DNA of 64,000 nucleotides, from positions 2,728,001 through 2,792,000 of the forward strand of contig NZ_CP013443.1 of the NCBI RefSeq assembly GCF_001718835.1, in the 5' to 3' direction. This document shows, piece by piece, positions 42,344 through 51,768 of the stretch. Below the pieces are notes generated by a model that was given only the letters and a program-made list of their open reading frames with translations, was not told where the DNA came from and made no database searches. Each line of letters starts with the position of its first letter. The first letter of the stretch is position 1. Source of the DNA: Burkholderia cepacia. GTDB taxonomy: Bacteria; Pseudomonadota; Gammaproteobacteria; Burkholderiales; Burkholderiaceae. The translations under genes and the position numbers were made by a program.

Positions 42344-43608
42344 CGATCAAGCATTCCGTCAGCGTACGCAGTCTCCGGTCCCTCGACTGGCTCAACTTCT
42401 TCGTTGCAAACGTTCAGACAGGGTTCGGGCCGTTCATCGCGTCCTACCTCGCGTCGCACAAGTGGACACAGGGCGAGATCGGCATGGTGCTGTCGATCGG
42501 CACGATCAGCGCGATGGTCAGCCAGGTGCCGGGCGGCGCGGCCGTCGATGCGCTGAAGAACAAGAAAGGCGCGGCCGCGTGGGCGATCGCGGCCATCATC
42601 CTGTCCGCGGTGCTGCTCGCGTCGAGCCCGACGATCGTGCCGGTGATCGCCGCCGAGGTGTTCCACGGTTTCGCGAGCTGCATGCTCGTGCCGGCGATGG
42701 CCGCGATCTCGTTCTCGCTCGTCGGCCGCGCCGACCTCGGCGACCGGCTCGGCCGCAACGCGCGCTGGGCATCGATCGGCAGCGCGGTCGCGGCGGGCCT
42801 GATGGGGCTCACCGGCGAATACTTCTCCGCGCGCGCGGTGTTCTGGCTGACCGCCGTGCTGGCGCTGCCCGCGCTGTTCGCACTCGCGATGATCCAGCCG
42901 ACACACGAAGTGATCCCGCAATCGTCGCAGCCCGACGACCACGGCGACCGCGACGAATCTGGCGAACGCGAAACACTGCTCGAACTGCTGCGCGACCGCC
43001 GGATGCTGATCTTCGCGGCGTGCGTCGTGCTGTTCCACCTGTCGAACGCGGCGATGCTTAACCTCGCGGCCGGTGAAGTCACGGCCGGGATGGGCGAGAA
43101 CGTACAGCTCGTGATCGCCGCGTGCATCATCGTGCCGCAGGCGATCGTCGCGATGCTGTCGCCGTGGGTCGGCCGCTCCGCGCAGCGCTGGGGGCGCCGG
43201 CCGATCCTGCTGCTCGGCTTCTCCGCGCTGCCGGTGCGCGCGCTGCTGTTCGCGGGCGTGAGCAGCCCGTATCTGCTGGTGCCGGTGCAGATGCTCGACG
43301 GCATCAGCGCCGCCGTGTTCGGCGTGATGCTGCCGCTGATCGCGGCCGACGTCGCGGGCGGCAAGGGCCGCTACAACCTGTGCATCGGGCTGTTCGGGCT
43401 CGCGGCCGGGATCGGCGCGACGCTCAGCACCGCGGCCGCCGGCTACGTCGCCGATCATTTCGGGAATGCCGTCAGCTTCTTCGGGCTCGCGGGCGCCGGT
43501 GCGCTGGCCGTGCTGCTGGTCTGGCTCGTGATGCCCGAAACGCGCGTCGAGAACGGCGACGCGGCGGCCGACGAACCGGCCGCCGCATCGCCCGAACAGG
43601 CGCACTGA
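42340..43608 (+). CDS. MFS transporter
   Basis: A 422-residue major facilitator with 12 hydrophobic segments. It starts MTIKHSVSVRSLRSLDWLNF; the loop 2-3 region reads GGAAVDALKNKKGAAA, a variant of the G-x3-D-R-x-G-R motif. A hydrophilic, acidic loop (DDHGDRDESGERETLLELL) separates the halves. The substrate is unknown. It is coupled (ATGA) to the lipoprotein gene, and a FUSC-type gene follows 38 nt later, so the three may form an envelope transport unit. Confidence 0.88.
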   Translation: MTIKHSVSVRSLRSLDWLNFFVANVQTGFGPFIASYLASHKWTQGEIGMVLSIGTISAMVSQVPGGAAVDALKNKKGAAAWAIAAIILSAVLLASSPTIVPVIAAEVFHGFASCMLVPAMAAISFSLVGRADLGDRLGRNARWASIGSAVAAGLMGLTGEYFSARAVFWLTAVLALPALFALAMIQPTHEVIPQSSQPDDHGDRDESGERETLLELLRDRRMLIFAACVVLFHLSNAAMLNLAAGEVTAGMGENVQLVIAACIIVPQAIVAMLSPWVGRSAQRWGRRPILLLGFSALPVRALLFAGVSSPYLLVPVQMLDGISAAVFGVMLPLIAADVAGGKGRYNLCIGLFGLAAGIGATLSTAAAGYVADHFGNAVSFFGLAGAGALAVLLVWLVMPETRVENGDAAADEPAAASPEQAH

Positions 43609-43646
43609 CGCCCGCTCGCCGCCGTTACCCGCTTTCAGGCCAACGC

Positions 43647-44207
43647 ATGATGGATACGATCAGGACACTCAACGAAGCCCGCCAGCAGATCCAGCAGTCG
43701 ATCTTCGATCTGTTCAAGGGGCTGTCATTCGGCGAACGGCTCGCGCAAGGCGGGCTGATGGCGGTGCAGGCCGTGTGCGGCGCGTGCCTCGCCTACGTGA
43801 TCGGCCATGCGCTGCATACCGAGCAGGCCGTGTGGGCGGCGATCACCGCGATCGCCGTCACGCAGCACAACTACTCTGACACGATGTCGCTGTCGCGCGA
43901 CCAGTTCGTCGGCGCGATGGTCGGCGGCGTGCTCGGCTTCGCCGGCGCGGCGCTCGGCGGCGACCGTCTCGTCGCGTATGCGATGACCGTCGCGGTCGTG
44001 ATCGTCTGCTGCTGGTGCCTGAACGTCGGCAGCGCGGCACGGCTCGGCGGCGTAACCGCGACGATCGTGCTGCTGTTTCCGGGCAACGGCCCGCTGTGGG
44101 ACATTCCGCTGATGCGGCTCGGTGAAGTGACGCTCGGCACCGTGTGTGCGCTGGGCGTGTGCTGGGTGATGTCGAAAATCGAGCGCCGCTGGCTGGCGCG
44201 CACGTAG
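43647..44207 (+). CDS. FUSC-type membrane protein, half-size
   Basis: A 186-residue protein with about five TM helices. The FUSC/aromatic acid exporter pattern is seen in WAAITAIAVTQHNYSDTMSLSRDQFVGAMVGGVLGFAGA and the last helices, but the cytoplasmic and second halves of full-length FUSC pumps are missing. It ends at a normal TAG, not at a frameshift. It follows the MFS gene on the same strand. The role is unknown; efflux is inference. Confidence 0.82.
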   Translation: MMDTIRTLNEARQQIQQSIFDLFKGLSFGERLAQGGLMAVQAVCGACLAYVIGHALHTEQAVWAAITAIAVTQHNYSDTMSLSRDQFVGAMVGGVLGFAGAALGGDRLVAYAMTVAVVIVCCWCLNVGSAARLGGVTATIVLLFPGNGPLWDIPLMRLGEVTLGTVCALGVCWVMSKIERRWLART

Positions 44208-44268
44208 CGCGGCAATGGGGAAGGAAGGTTTCGCCGGACGCTGGCACGCCCGGCTTGGCGAGCGGCGC

Positions 44269-44649
44269 TTACGGCCCGACTCGCAGCACGATGCCGGAAC
44301 CGATCTGCACCAGCAGGTGATCCCCGCCGACGCCGACCCATTGATAGCCGCGCGGCGGCGGGCTCAGGTGATAACCGCGCCAGTCGTCGATCACGTACTG
44401 GCGATCGCGGAACTCGGGGGGAAGCCGGTCGCCCTTGTGCCACTCGCGGCGCGGCTGGTCGGCCCAGCGCGGCGGCACGTCGTCCTCATGGCGCATCTGG
44501 CCGGGCGGCATATGCTTCGGTCCATGACCATGCTTCATCCCGGGGCCGCCGTGGTGGCCATTCCCGTCCTCGTCCTGGGCCATCGCGAGCGGCGCCGTGA
44601 AAGTCGCCGCGATCAATGCGACAAACATCATGCGGTGCGTCATCTTCAT
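44269..44649 (-). CDS. RcnB-family periplasmic protein
   Basis: A 126-residue protein with a signal peptide (MKMTHRMMFVALIAATFTAP, then LAMA) and a His/Gly-rich middle (GNGHHGGPGMKHGHGPKH) that could bind metal. The C terminus has the RcnB pattern, YVIDDWRGYHLSPPPRGYQW then VGVGGDHLLVQ. RcnB in E. coli affects nickel/cobalt export. A strong GGAGGAAA ribosome site precedes the ATG. It is convergent with the FUSC-type gene. Confidence 0.87.
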   Translation of the reverse strand: MKMTHRMMFVALIAATFTAPLAMAQDEDGNGHHGGPGMKHGHGPKHMPPGQMRHEDDVPPRWADQPRREWHKGDRLPPEFRDRQYVIDDWRGYHLSPPPRGYQWVGVGGDHLLVQIGSGIVLRVGP

Positions 44650-44754
44650 GCGTTTCCTCCGTGTTGTTCGGTCGAATGAAACGACTGCGGACTGCGCCGT
44701 GAAGACTATCACGCCGGCGTGACGGCAGACGCGCGGCGGCTCGCCGCGCGCCCG

Positions 44755-46539
44755 TCAGGCCGCCTGCTGCTGGTACTGGATCCGGTGCAGGTGCGCGTAG
44801 AGGCCGCCGTGGCGCAGCAATTCGTCGTGACTGCCCTCTTCGACGATCTTGCCGGCCTCGAGCACGAGGATGCGGTCCGCGCGCTCGATCGTCGACAGCC
44901 GGTGCGCGATCACGAGCGTCGAGCGGCCTTCCATCAGCCGCTCGAGCGCGGCCTGCACGTGGCGCTCCGATTCCGAGTCGAGCGCCGACGTCGCTTCGTC
45001 GAGAATCAGGATCGGCGCGTCCTTGTAGATCGCACGCGCGATCGCGAGCCGCTGGCGCTGGCCGCCGGACAGCCGCATCCCGTTGCCGCCGACGAGCGTG
45101 TCGAGCCCGTCGGGCATCGCGGCGACCGCATCGGCGAGGTTCGCGGCCTCGAGCGCGGCCTGCACGCGCGCGCGGTCGGGCGTCTGCCCGTACGCGACGT
45201 TCGCGGCGATCGTGTCGTTGAACAGCACGACGTCCTGGCTGACCATCGCCATCTGGCCGCGCAGCGCGTGGAGGTCGTAGTCGGCCACCGGCACGCCGTC
45301 GACCAGGATCGCGCCGTCGGTCGGGTCGAAGAAGCGCGGCAGCAGGTTCACGAGCGTCGTCTTGCCGCTGCCGGACGGGCCCGCGAGCGCAATCATTTCA
45401 CCCGGCGCGACCTTGAACGAGATGCGGTCGAGCGTCGGCCGCTCGGCCGCGCCGTAGTCGAACGACACGTTGCGGAATTCGATCTCGCCGCGCGCATGCG
45501 GCAACAGCCGGCCGCCGCCCTGCGGCTCGGCCGGCTCGTCGATCAGCCCGAAGATCAGCTCGGCGGCCGTCATCCCGCGCTGCAGCGGCTGGTTGACGTC
45601 GATCAGGTGCTTGAGCGGCGAGATCACCAGCAGCATCGACGTGACGAACGCGACGAAGCCGCCGACCGTCGTCTGGTCGTTCGACGACTGCACGACCGCG
45701 ATCGTGATCACGACCGCGAGCGCGATCGACGCGAGGAACTGCGTGAGCGGCTGAGCGAGGCCGCCGGACACCGTCATGCGCATCGCGTAGCCGCGCAGCC
45801 GTTTGGCCATTTCGCTGAAGCGCGAGATTTCGTACGGCTCGCCGTTATAGACCTTGACCACCTTATAGCCGGCCACCGCCTCCTCGACGACATACGACAA
45901 GTCGTTGGTCAGCATCTGCTGATCGCGGCCGAGCCGACGCAGGCGGCGGTTGATCTTGCTGACGAGCCAGCCGATGCCCGGCAGGATCACCGCGACGATC
46001 AGCGTGAGCCGCCAGTTCAGGTAGAACAGGTAGCCGAGCAGGAAGATCACCGTCAGCGAATCGCGCACCAGCGTCACCATCACGCCCGTCAGCACCGACA
46101 GGATCTGGTTGACCTCGAACACGATCGCGTTGATCACCGTGCTCGCGGTTTCGCGCTGGAAGAACGACGCGCCGGTGTTGACCATGCGGGCGAACATGTC
46201 GAGACGCATCTGCAGCAGGATCCGGTTCGACACGTACGCCAGCAGATACTGTGACGCGTACTGCGCGGCGCCGCGCGCGAACGCGAGGCCGATCACGGCG
46301 ACCGGCACGAACCACATGGCCTGGCGGCTGCCGTTACTGCCGAAGCCGTGGTCGAGGAGCGGCTTGAGGAGTGCCGGAATGCCGGCGTCTGTCGCCGAAC
46401 TGACCGCCATCGCCAGCACGCCGAGCAGCAGCACGCCGGCCAGCGGGCGAACGTAGGCCCACAGCCGCTTGCCGACCGCGGAGGTTTGTGTGTCCCCGTC
46501 GCCGACTGGCTTTCTGAGACCGGATTGGTGCTTGCTCAA
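44755..46539 (-). CDS. msbA: Lipid A export ABC transporter MsbA
   Basis: A 594-residue half-transporter with an N-terminal six-TM domain and a C-terminal ATPase. Walker A is GPSGSGKTTLVNLL, the signature LSGGQRQRLAIARA and Walker B ILILDEATSALDSE. The sequence matches MsbA, which flips lipid A-core across the inner membrane. Location next to LPS-core glycosyltransferase genes fits. It is 56 nt after the last of them on the same strand. Confidence 0.94.
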   Translation of the reverse strand: MSKHQSGLRKPVGDGDTQTSAVGKRLWAYVRPLAGVLLLGVLAMAVSSATDAGIPALLKPLLDHGFGSNGSRQAMWFVPVAVIGLAFARGAAQYASQYLLAYVSNRILLQMRLDMFARMVNTGASFFQRETASTVINAIVFEVNQILSVLTGVMVTLVRDSLTVIFLLGYLFYLNWRLTLIVAVILPGIGWLVSKINRRLRRLGRDQQMLTNDLSYVVEEAVAGYKVVKVYNGEPYEISRFSEMAKRLRGYAMRMTVSGGLAQPLTQFLASIALAVVITIAVVQSSNDQTTVGGFVAFVTSMLLVISPLKHLIDVNQPLQRGMTAAELIFGLIDEPAEPQGGGRLLPHARGEIEFRNVSFDYGAAERPTLDRISFKVAPGEMIALAGPSGSGKTTLVNLLPRFFDPTDGAILVDGVPVADYDLHALRGQMAMVSQDVVLFNDTIAANVAYGQTPDRARVQAALEAANLADAVAAMPDGLDTLVGGNGMRLSGGQRQRLAIARAIYKDAPILILDEATSALDSESERHVQAALERLMEGRSTLVIAHRLSTIERADRILVLEAGKIVEEGSHDELLRHGGLYAHLHRIQYQQQAA

Positions 46540-46595
46540 GACGATCCTTTGATGCGAATGACGAAGAGCCCGGGAAGCTCCGTGAATGGAGCGGA

Positions 46596-47603
46596 TTATA
46601 AGGCGGATGGGCCCCCGAGCTCGAACGCGCGCCGGATCTGCGCATCGAACACGTCCGCCTCCCGATGAATCATCTGTCGGTATGGCTCGAATTCAGCCGA
46701 GCAGCGCTCGAAATCGCCGAAAATCGCGTCGATGACGTGGCCGAACTGCTCGACGAACCCGCTCGCCTTCGGCTCCAGCTTGTACTTGTCCGGAATCGGC
46801 ACATCCACCGGGTTGCCGGCCGAGCCGTGCCGGGCCGTCACCACGCAGCAGCCGTGCACGGCTGCCTCGCGCGGCAGACGGTCCCGGCCCGGGTGGTGTC
46901 CGAAATCGATATAGACCTTCGCCGCGCAGAACGCGTCGGCAAGCTGCTCCCGGTTCAGGCCGCGCAGCGGCTTGAACTGCCATTGCGGATAGGCGCGCAT
47001 CAAACGCTCGGTGACGGGCCGTCCCTTGCTCGGGTTGTACAGGATCACGTCGTCGTGCCGAGCGGCCGCTAGCCGCTGCGGCAACGCCGCCAGATAGTCG
47101 GGCGCGGTGTAGACCGGAATCGAGTCGGTCAGCGGCAGCACCGAAAAACCGCGTGCCGCGAGATACGTCTGCGCATGGTGACTCTGCGCAAAGTGCTTCA
47201 GATGCCGCAACGCGCCGATTCCACCCAGCGGTCGCTTGCCCTTGATCCACGCCTTGAAATAGCGGAAGCGGTCGCGCAGCGGGTTTCCATAGCGCACGCA
47301 CGTGTAATTGTTCAGCGACATCCACCAGATCGCCGCGTCGGCGCGCTTCACGCGCAGCGCGTTGGTCGGCATGATCTCCGGAAACACAATCAGCTCGCCG
47401 CGCTCGTCCGCATACGCCTCCACCGGGACCGCGTACTTGCGATACGGCTCAGGTGTCTCGAATGCCCGATCGAACGGGCTATACACGATCGCCGCCGGCT
47501 GGCCGAGCCGGTTCAGTTCGGCGACGAGCTGATGCAGCGCCTCGGGGCCGGCCGTCATCGCGCCGCCCGGGCAAACGACCTTGACTTTGGTATATCGATT
47601 CAT
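46596..47603 (-). CDS. Putative LPS-core glycosyltransferase
   Basis: A 335-residue protein starting MNRYTKVKVVCPGGAMTAGP. The GT-B-like layout has a first half with PGGAMTAGPEALHQL and a second half with LYNPSKGRPVTERL, then the FGHHPGRDRLPREAAVHGCCVV region, like the donor-binding end of lipid-linked glycosyltransferases. I cannot place it in a family by eye. It overlaps the ligase gene stop (ATGA). The lower GC by eye and neighbours suggest an LPS outer-core enzyme. Confidence 0.75.
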   Translation of the reverse strand: MNRYTKVKVVCPGGAMTAGPEALHQLVAELNRLGQPAAIVYSPFDRAFETPEPYRKYAVPVEAYADERGELIVFPEIMPTNALRVKRADAAIWWMSLNNYTCVRYGNPLRDRFRYFKAWIKGKRPLGGIGALRHLKHFAQSHHAQTYLAARGFSVLPLTDSIPVYTAPDYLAALPQRLAAARHDDVILYNPSKGRPVTERLMRAYPQWQFKPLRGLNREQLADAFCAAKVYIDFGHHPGRDRLPREAAVHGCCVVTARHGSAGNPVDVPIPDKYKLEPKASGFVEQFGHVIDAIFGDFERCSAEFEPYRQMIHREADVFDAQIRRAFELGGPSAL

Positions 47604-48940
47604 CCGTGTGCCACCTCGGTCGTGCGCGATGCTGCCTGCCGCGCCGCGCCCTCGCCCGCCAGCACCTGAGCACCGAGGCACGCGATCATCAAGCCATAGA
47701 ACGACGCCGTGTATTTCAGCGTGAACATTTCGAAACCGACACTCATCACCATCACGCAGACGATATAAATCAAGCCGAGCCGACTCGCCCTCTTCACGGC
47801 ATCGTCGGCGGCATGGCATCGCCGCGCGAAAACCACGAGCGGAATCAGGAATTGACACAGGACCGCGACACCGCCGGCCACGCCGGAGCGCAGCAAGTTC
47901 GCCAGCAGTTCGTTATGCGGGCCGTGCTCGATCGCGATCGCCTGCGATGGCGGCGCGATCGACGCGATCCACGGCTGGCCCAGAAACGCGAGATAGCCGG
48001 TGTCGCCGTAGCCGCCCCACGGACGGTGCTTGAACAGTTCCCACGAGATGTGCCACATGGTCAGACGCAGGCCAGCCGACGTGTCGCGCCGCGTACCAGT
48101 GAGCCACTGGCGAATCTCGTCGTAACCGCTGAGCAGGCGCGCGGCGATTTCATGATCGAAAATCGGCACGGCGGCCAGTGCCGCGATACAGACCAGCAGC
48201 CACCACAGTCTGACGGAGCGCCGGTTCAGCCACAGCCACAGCGCAAACACCACCGGTATCACATACCATGCGGTGCGTGTACCGGAACCGATGATCAGCG
48301 CGATACCGACCAGCACGCCGAGCGACTGCCACGCCGCCAGCATCTTGCCTCTGACGCCCGGCGCGACGCGGAGGGAGAACAGGCAAAAGCCGGTCAGCAC
48401 CAGCCCATACACACCGAACGTATCGGTATCGACGAAATAAGTCGCATAGCGCCCTCCCCACTGCTGGGAGGCAGCCGGATTCAGCCACACCTCGATCAGC
48501 ATCGCAAACAGGCCGAGCGGCGCGGCGTAGCCGACGATGCGCGCAAAGTCGATGCGGCGCTGATGGAAATACAGAAGAATCGGAATCGCGAGCAGCATTC
48601 GCATGGGCGCGTCGAACGCCTTCAGCACCCATTCGTGCCGAAACAGCTGTCCGATCGCGAGCGCCACGATCGGCGCGGCGAGCGCAATCATCAACGGCGC
48701 GAAACGGCGCCATTGGCCGCGCGCTTCGGCCCACCAACCAGGACCATGCAGCAACGCCAGCAGCAACATGACGAATAAAGCGGTATTGGTCGCACCACGC
48801 CAGCTGAGATATCCGGCTACACCCAGTCCCGCTGCCAGCGCCGCCGCGAGATCGCCCCACCGGCAACCGGGTGCGAGGTCGTGCTGCGTCCCGTTCCGGC
48901 ACCAGGCGCCAAGCCGCAGACGATCGAACAACATGCTCAT
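47600..48940 (-). CDS. waaL: O-antigen ligase (WaaL-like)
   Basis: A 446-residue membrane protein with about ten TM helices and a large periplasmic loop between the later ones. The Wzy_C/WaaL pattern is seen at GSGTRTAWYVIPVVFALWLW (with a conserved Arg) and the loop motif EHGPHNELLANLLRSGV, whose His is the usual catalytic candidate. It joins O antigen to lipid A-core in the periplasm. Start MSML at 48940; similarity does not extend into the longer open frame. Confidence 0.88.
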   Translation of the reverse strand: MSMLFDRLRLGAWCRNGTQHDLAPGCRWGDLAAALAAGLGVAGYLSWRGATNTALFVMLLLALLHGPGWWAEARGQWRRFAPLMIALAAPIVALAIGQLFRHEWVLKAFDAPMRMLLAIPILLYFHQRRIDFARIVGYAAPLGLFAMLIEVWLNPAASQQWGGRYATYFVDTDTFGVYGLVLTGFCLFSLRVAPGVRGKMLAAWQSLGVLVGIALIIGSGTRTAWYVIPVVFALWLWLNRRSVRLWWLLVCIAALAAVPIFDHEIAARLLSGYDEIRQWLTGTRRDTSAGLRLTMWHISWELFKHRPWGGYGDTGYLAFLGQPWIASIAPPSQAIAIEHGPHNELLANLLRSGVAGGVAVLCQFLIPLVVFARRCHAADDAVKRASRLGLIYIVCVMVMSVGFEMFTLKYTASFYGLMIACLGAQVLAGEGAARQAASRTTEVAHG

Positions 48941-49171
48941 TGATTTCGGATATCGCAAGATTATTGCCTGAAATAACCAGCCGGAGAATAGCACACGGGC
49001 TTCCGGCCGACGTAGCGGCGCGCCCGACGCACCGGCGCCGACGATCGTGGGGATCGCCACGCGCTTCGCCGAGGCCGTGCTGCTGCCGGCATCGCAAACG
49101 CCCGCGCTTGCTATACTTGCGCGAGCTTCGCCGACCCTGCCAGACCTGCCTCGACCCGAGCATCACATCTC

Positions 49172-49963
49172 ATGAGCGACCGTTTCGCCGCCCCCACACT
49201 CAGCGCCATCGTGATCACCAAGAACGAGGCGCGCGATATCGGCGCATGTCTCGCGTCGCTGCGGCCGTGGGTCGACGAAATCATCGTGTTCGACTCCGGC
49301 AGCACCGACGGCACGCAGGCGATCTGCCGCGAGTATGGCGCGATCGTTCATGAAACCGACTGGCCCGGCTTCGGCGCTCAAAAGCAGCGTGCGCTGGATC
49401 AGGCCCGCGGCACATGGGTGCTTTCGATCGATGCCGACGAGCGCGTTCCGCCCGAGCTACGCGACGAAATCCTCGCCTGCATCGCCTCGCCAGGTGCCGA
49501 ACTCTACGATCTTCCGCGCCGCTCCAATTACTGCGGAACCTGGATTCACCACAGCGGCTGGAGTCCCGACTATGTGAAGCGCCTGTTTGTGCGCGGCCGG
49601 GCGCGCTTCTCCGACGATCTCGTGCACGAACGCGTGATCGGCGACGACGGCGCCCGTTGCGCGCGGCTGACGACGCCGCTGCTGCATTACACGTACCGCG
49701 ATTTTTCGGAGGTGCTCGGCAAGATCGACAGCTACTCGAGCTATAGCGCCGCCCAGAAAGTCGCACGCGGCAAATCGGGAGGTTTGCGCCGCGCGGTGCT
49801 GCACGGCCTGTGGACTTTCATCCGTACTTATGTCGTCAAGCTCGGCTTCCTCGACGGCAGGATGGGATTCATCCTGGCCGTGTCGAATGCCGAGACCTCG
49901 TACTACCGCTATCTGAAGATGATGTTGCTCGGCGACGATCGCAGCAACCACCCGCAAGCCTGA
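49172..49963 (+). CDS. waaE: LPS-core glycosyltransferase family 2 (WaaE/KdtX-like)
   Basis: A 263-residue GT-A enzyme. It begins TLSAIVITKNEARDIGACLA, has IIVFDSGSTDGTQ, the characteristic WPGFGAQKQRALDQARGTWV and a DxD-like LSIDADERVP. This matches the WaaE/KdtX beta-1,4-glucosyltransferase group that modifies inner-core heptose I. It is divergent from the ligase gene, and the GT17 gene begins 3 nt after its stop. Confidence 0.87.
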   Translation: MSDRFAAPTLSAIVITKNEARDIGACLASLRPWVDEIIVFDSGSTDGTQAICREYGAIVHETDWPGFGAQKQRALDQARGTWVLSIDADERVPPELRDEILACIASPGAELYDLPRRSNYCGTWIHHSGWSPDYVKRLFVRGRARFSDDLVHERVIGDDGARCARLTTPLLHYTYRDFSEVLGKIDSYSSYSAAQKVARGKSGGLRRAVLHGLWTFIRTYVVKLGFLDGRMGFILAVSNAETSYYRYLKMMLLGDDRSNHPQA

Positions 49964-49965
49964 AC

Positions 49966-50811
49966 ATGACCCGCCCAAAGATTTACGACTGCTTCTGCTA
50001 TTTCAACGAGGACATGCTGCTCGAGCTGCGACTCGAAACGCTGTGGGACCACGTCGACTATTTCGTGATTTCCGAAGCGGTCTATACCCAAACCGGCAAT
50101 CCCAAACCGCTGAATTTCGACATCGAGAAATTCGCGAAATACCGCGACAAGATTCGCTACCTGGTGGTCGATCATTTCGCACCGGGCGCGCGCAGCGCGT
50201 GGAAGAACGAGAACTATCAGCGCAACTACCTGATCCATGGGCTGCACGACGCACAGCCTGACGACTGGATCCTGGTGTCGGACCTCGACGAGATTCCGTA
50301 TCCGTCCACGATTCGCGCATACGACCCGCGCTACCGCCGCGGCGATTTTCAGCAGCATGCGTATGCGTATTTCCTGAACAATCAGCTGGTACAGGATGAT
50401 GGCCGGCCCGCGATCTGGGCCGGCTCCAAGATCACGACGATGCGTCAGGTCGAACGGTTTTTCGGCAACATCAACGCGGTGCGCTCATACAAGTCGTCCG
50501 GACCGTTGCGTTCGCTGCGCCGCGCATGGTTCCGGCGCTTCGAAGTGCAGCGCTTGACGCCGGGCGGCTGGCATTTCACGTGGGTGCTATCGCCGGAGAA
50601 AATCTTGCTCAAGATGGAGAGCATCGCCGATCAGGCGTTCGTGCGCGACCAGCACAAGAACCTCGCTTATATCGACGCACAGATCCACAGCGGTCGGGAC
50701 CTGCTCAACCCGAACAGCCGCTACGTCGCGCAAACGCCCGATGCCGAAAGTTTCCCACCCTATCTGGCCGCGCACAGCGAACGTTACGCGCAATGGCTGA
50801 GGCCGGTCTGA
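49966..50811 (+). CDS. Glycosyltransferase family 17 (GlcNAc-transferase-like)
   Basis: A 281-residue protein starting MTRPKIYDCFCYFNEDMLLE, the typical GT17 opening. The acidic nucleotide-sugar motif appears as ILVSDLDEIPYPSTI, and the region RLTPGGWHFTWVLSPEKI is also typical. GT17 was first known from eukaryotic bisecting GlcNAc-transferase; bacterial members act on LPS or surface glycans. The acceptor is unknown. It is coupled to the waaE-like gene (3-nt gap). Confidence 0.85.
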   Translation: MTRPKIYDCFCYFNEDMLLELRLETLWDHVDYFVISEAVYTQTGNPKPLNFDIEKFAKYRDKIRYLVVDHFAPGARSAWKNENYQRNYLIHGLHDAQPDDWILVSDLDEIPYPSTIRAYDPRYRRGDFQQHAYAYFLNNQLVQDDGRPAIWAGSKITTMRQVERFFGNINAVRSYKSSGPLRSLRRAWFRRFEVQRLTPGGWHFTWVLSPEKILLKMESIADQAFVRDQHKNLAYIDAQIHSGRDLLNPNSRYVAQTPDAESFPPYLAAHSERYAQWLRPV

Positions 50812-50829
50812 GCGGCCTCAAACGCATGC

Positions 50830-51768
50830 TCAGACGCTGCTCTTCTCGCCGGAGCGCGCATCGCGCTCGGCGAGCGGGACGAACTGCAGCTGCGCCGGCA
50901 GGTTCGGCTCCCAGGCCTCGAGATCGAGCGTCGGATAACGACCGAACGCATACATCAAACGCTTCAGGCGGCTCTTCAGGCTAGGCACCGGCACGTTCGG
51001 CAGCGCGTCGCGCGGATTGCCCGCGCCATCGCGCATGTACTTCTTCTTGAATTCGCGCGGCGAAATACCCCACTTCATCAGGAACTCGCGGCCGCCGCGA
51101 TTGCGCTTGATACGCCCGGTGCTGCGGCAGCTGAAGTGATAGATGCGGCTTTCGCCGACGATGCGGAACACACGGCAACCGACCAGCCACAGTTTGATCA
51201 GGAAATCGTTGTCGCTGCTCATGCCCGGTCCGAACTCGATGCTGTAGCCGCCGACGCGGTGCCACAGCTCGCGGCTCACAAGCGTCGGCTGCGATGCGAC
51301 GCCGTCACGATCGACGGTCTTCAGCTGCTTCGCATGCGCGAGCAGGCCGGCTTCGTCGAAGGTCTGCGGGTCCGTGCCGAACGCGCCGACCGATACCAGA
51401 TCGTTCCCGGTCCGCGTCGGCTCGATCAGATGCGACGACAGGTATGCGCACGAGTGGTCGAGTCCGCGCAGCGCGTTTTCAAACGCGAGATCCCAGCCCG
51501 GCGTGCAGAACATGTCGTCGTTCATGTAGACGATCCAGTCGCGCGTCGCGAGCCTCGCCACGTCGTTCAACGCGATGCACACGCCTACGTTGCCACGGCT
51601 CCACGTATGCGCGATGCCTTGCTCACGCACCCAGTCGAGCGTACCGTCGGAGCCGTCGTTCACGTGCACGACGATCTCGTGCTCGTAGGCCGAATGCCGC
51701 CGAATGCTGTCGATGCACAGCTTCAAATACGGCAGGTTGTTCCAGGTCGGAATCAGAATGCTAAACAT
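50830..51768 (-). CDS. Glycosyltransferase family 2 (rhamnosyl/galactosyl type)
   Basis: A 312-residue GT-A enzyme with the opening MFSILIPTWNNLPYLKLCID, the nucleotide site HVNDGSDGTLDWV, and acidic MNDDMFCTPGWD as its DxD region. The C terminus is basic (RLKRLMYAFGRYP). The sugar donated is unknown. Its start overlaps the heptosyltransferase gene by 8 nt on the same strand, and it converges on the GT17 gene 18 nt away. Confidence 0.87.
   Translation of the reverse strand: MFSILIPTWNNLPYLKLCIDSIRRHSAYEHEIVVHVNDGSDGTLDWVREQGIAHTWSRGNVGVCIALNDVARLATRDWIVYMNDDMFCTPGWDLAFENALRGLDHSCAYLSSHLIEPTRTGNDLVSVGAFGTDPQTFDEAGLLAHAKQLKTVDRDGVASQPTLVSRELWHRVGGYSIEFGPGMSSDNDFLIKLWLVGCRVFRIVGESRIYHFSCRSTGRIKRNRGGREFLMKWGISPREFKKKYMRDGAGNPRDALPNVPVPSLKSRLKRLMYAFGRYPTLDLEAWEPNLPAQLQFVPLAERDARSGEKSSV

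Noticed and set aside
44731..44749. GC-rich hairpin after msbA
   Set aside because: An 8-bp stem with a 3-nt loop can be drawn, but there is no T run and such stems are frequent by chance at this GC content.
50798..50820. 7-bp inverted repeat across the convergent GT17/GT2 gene ends
   Set aside because: It overlaps the end of the GT17 coding region and lacks a T run; too weak to call a terminator.
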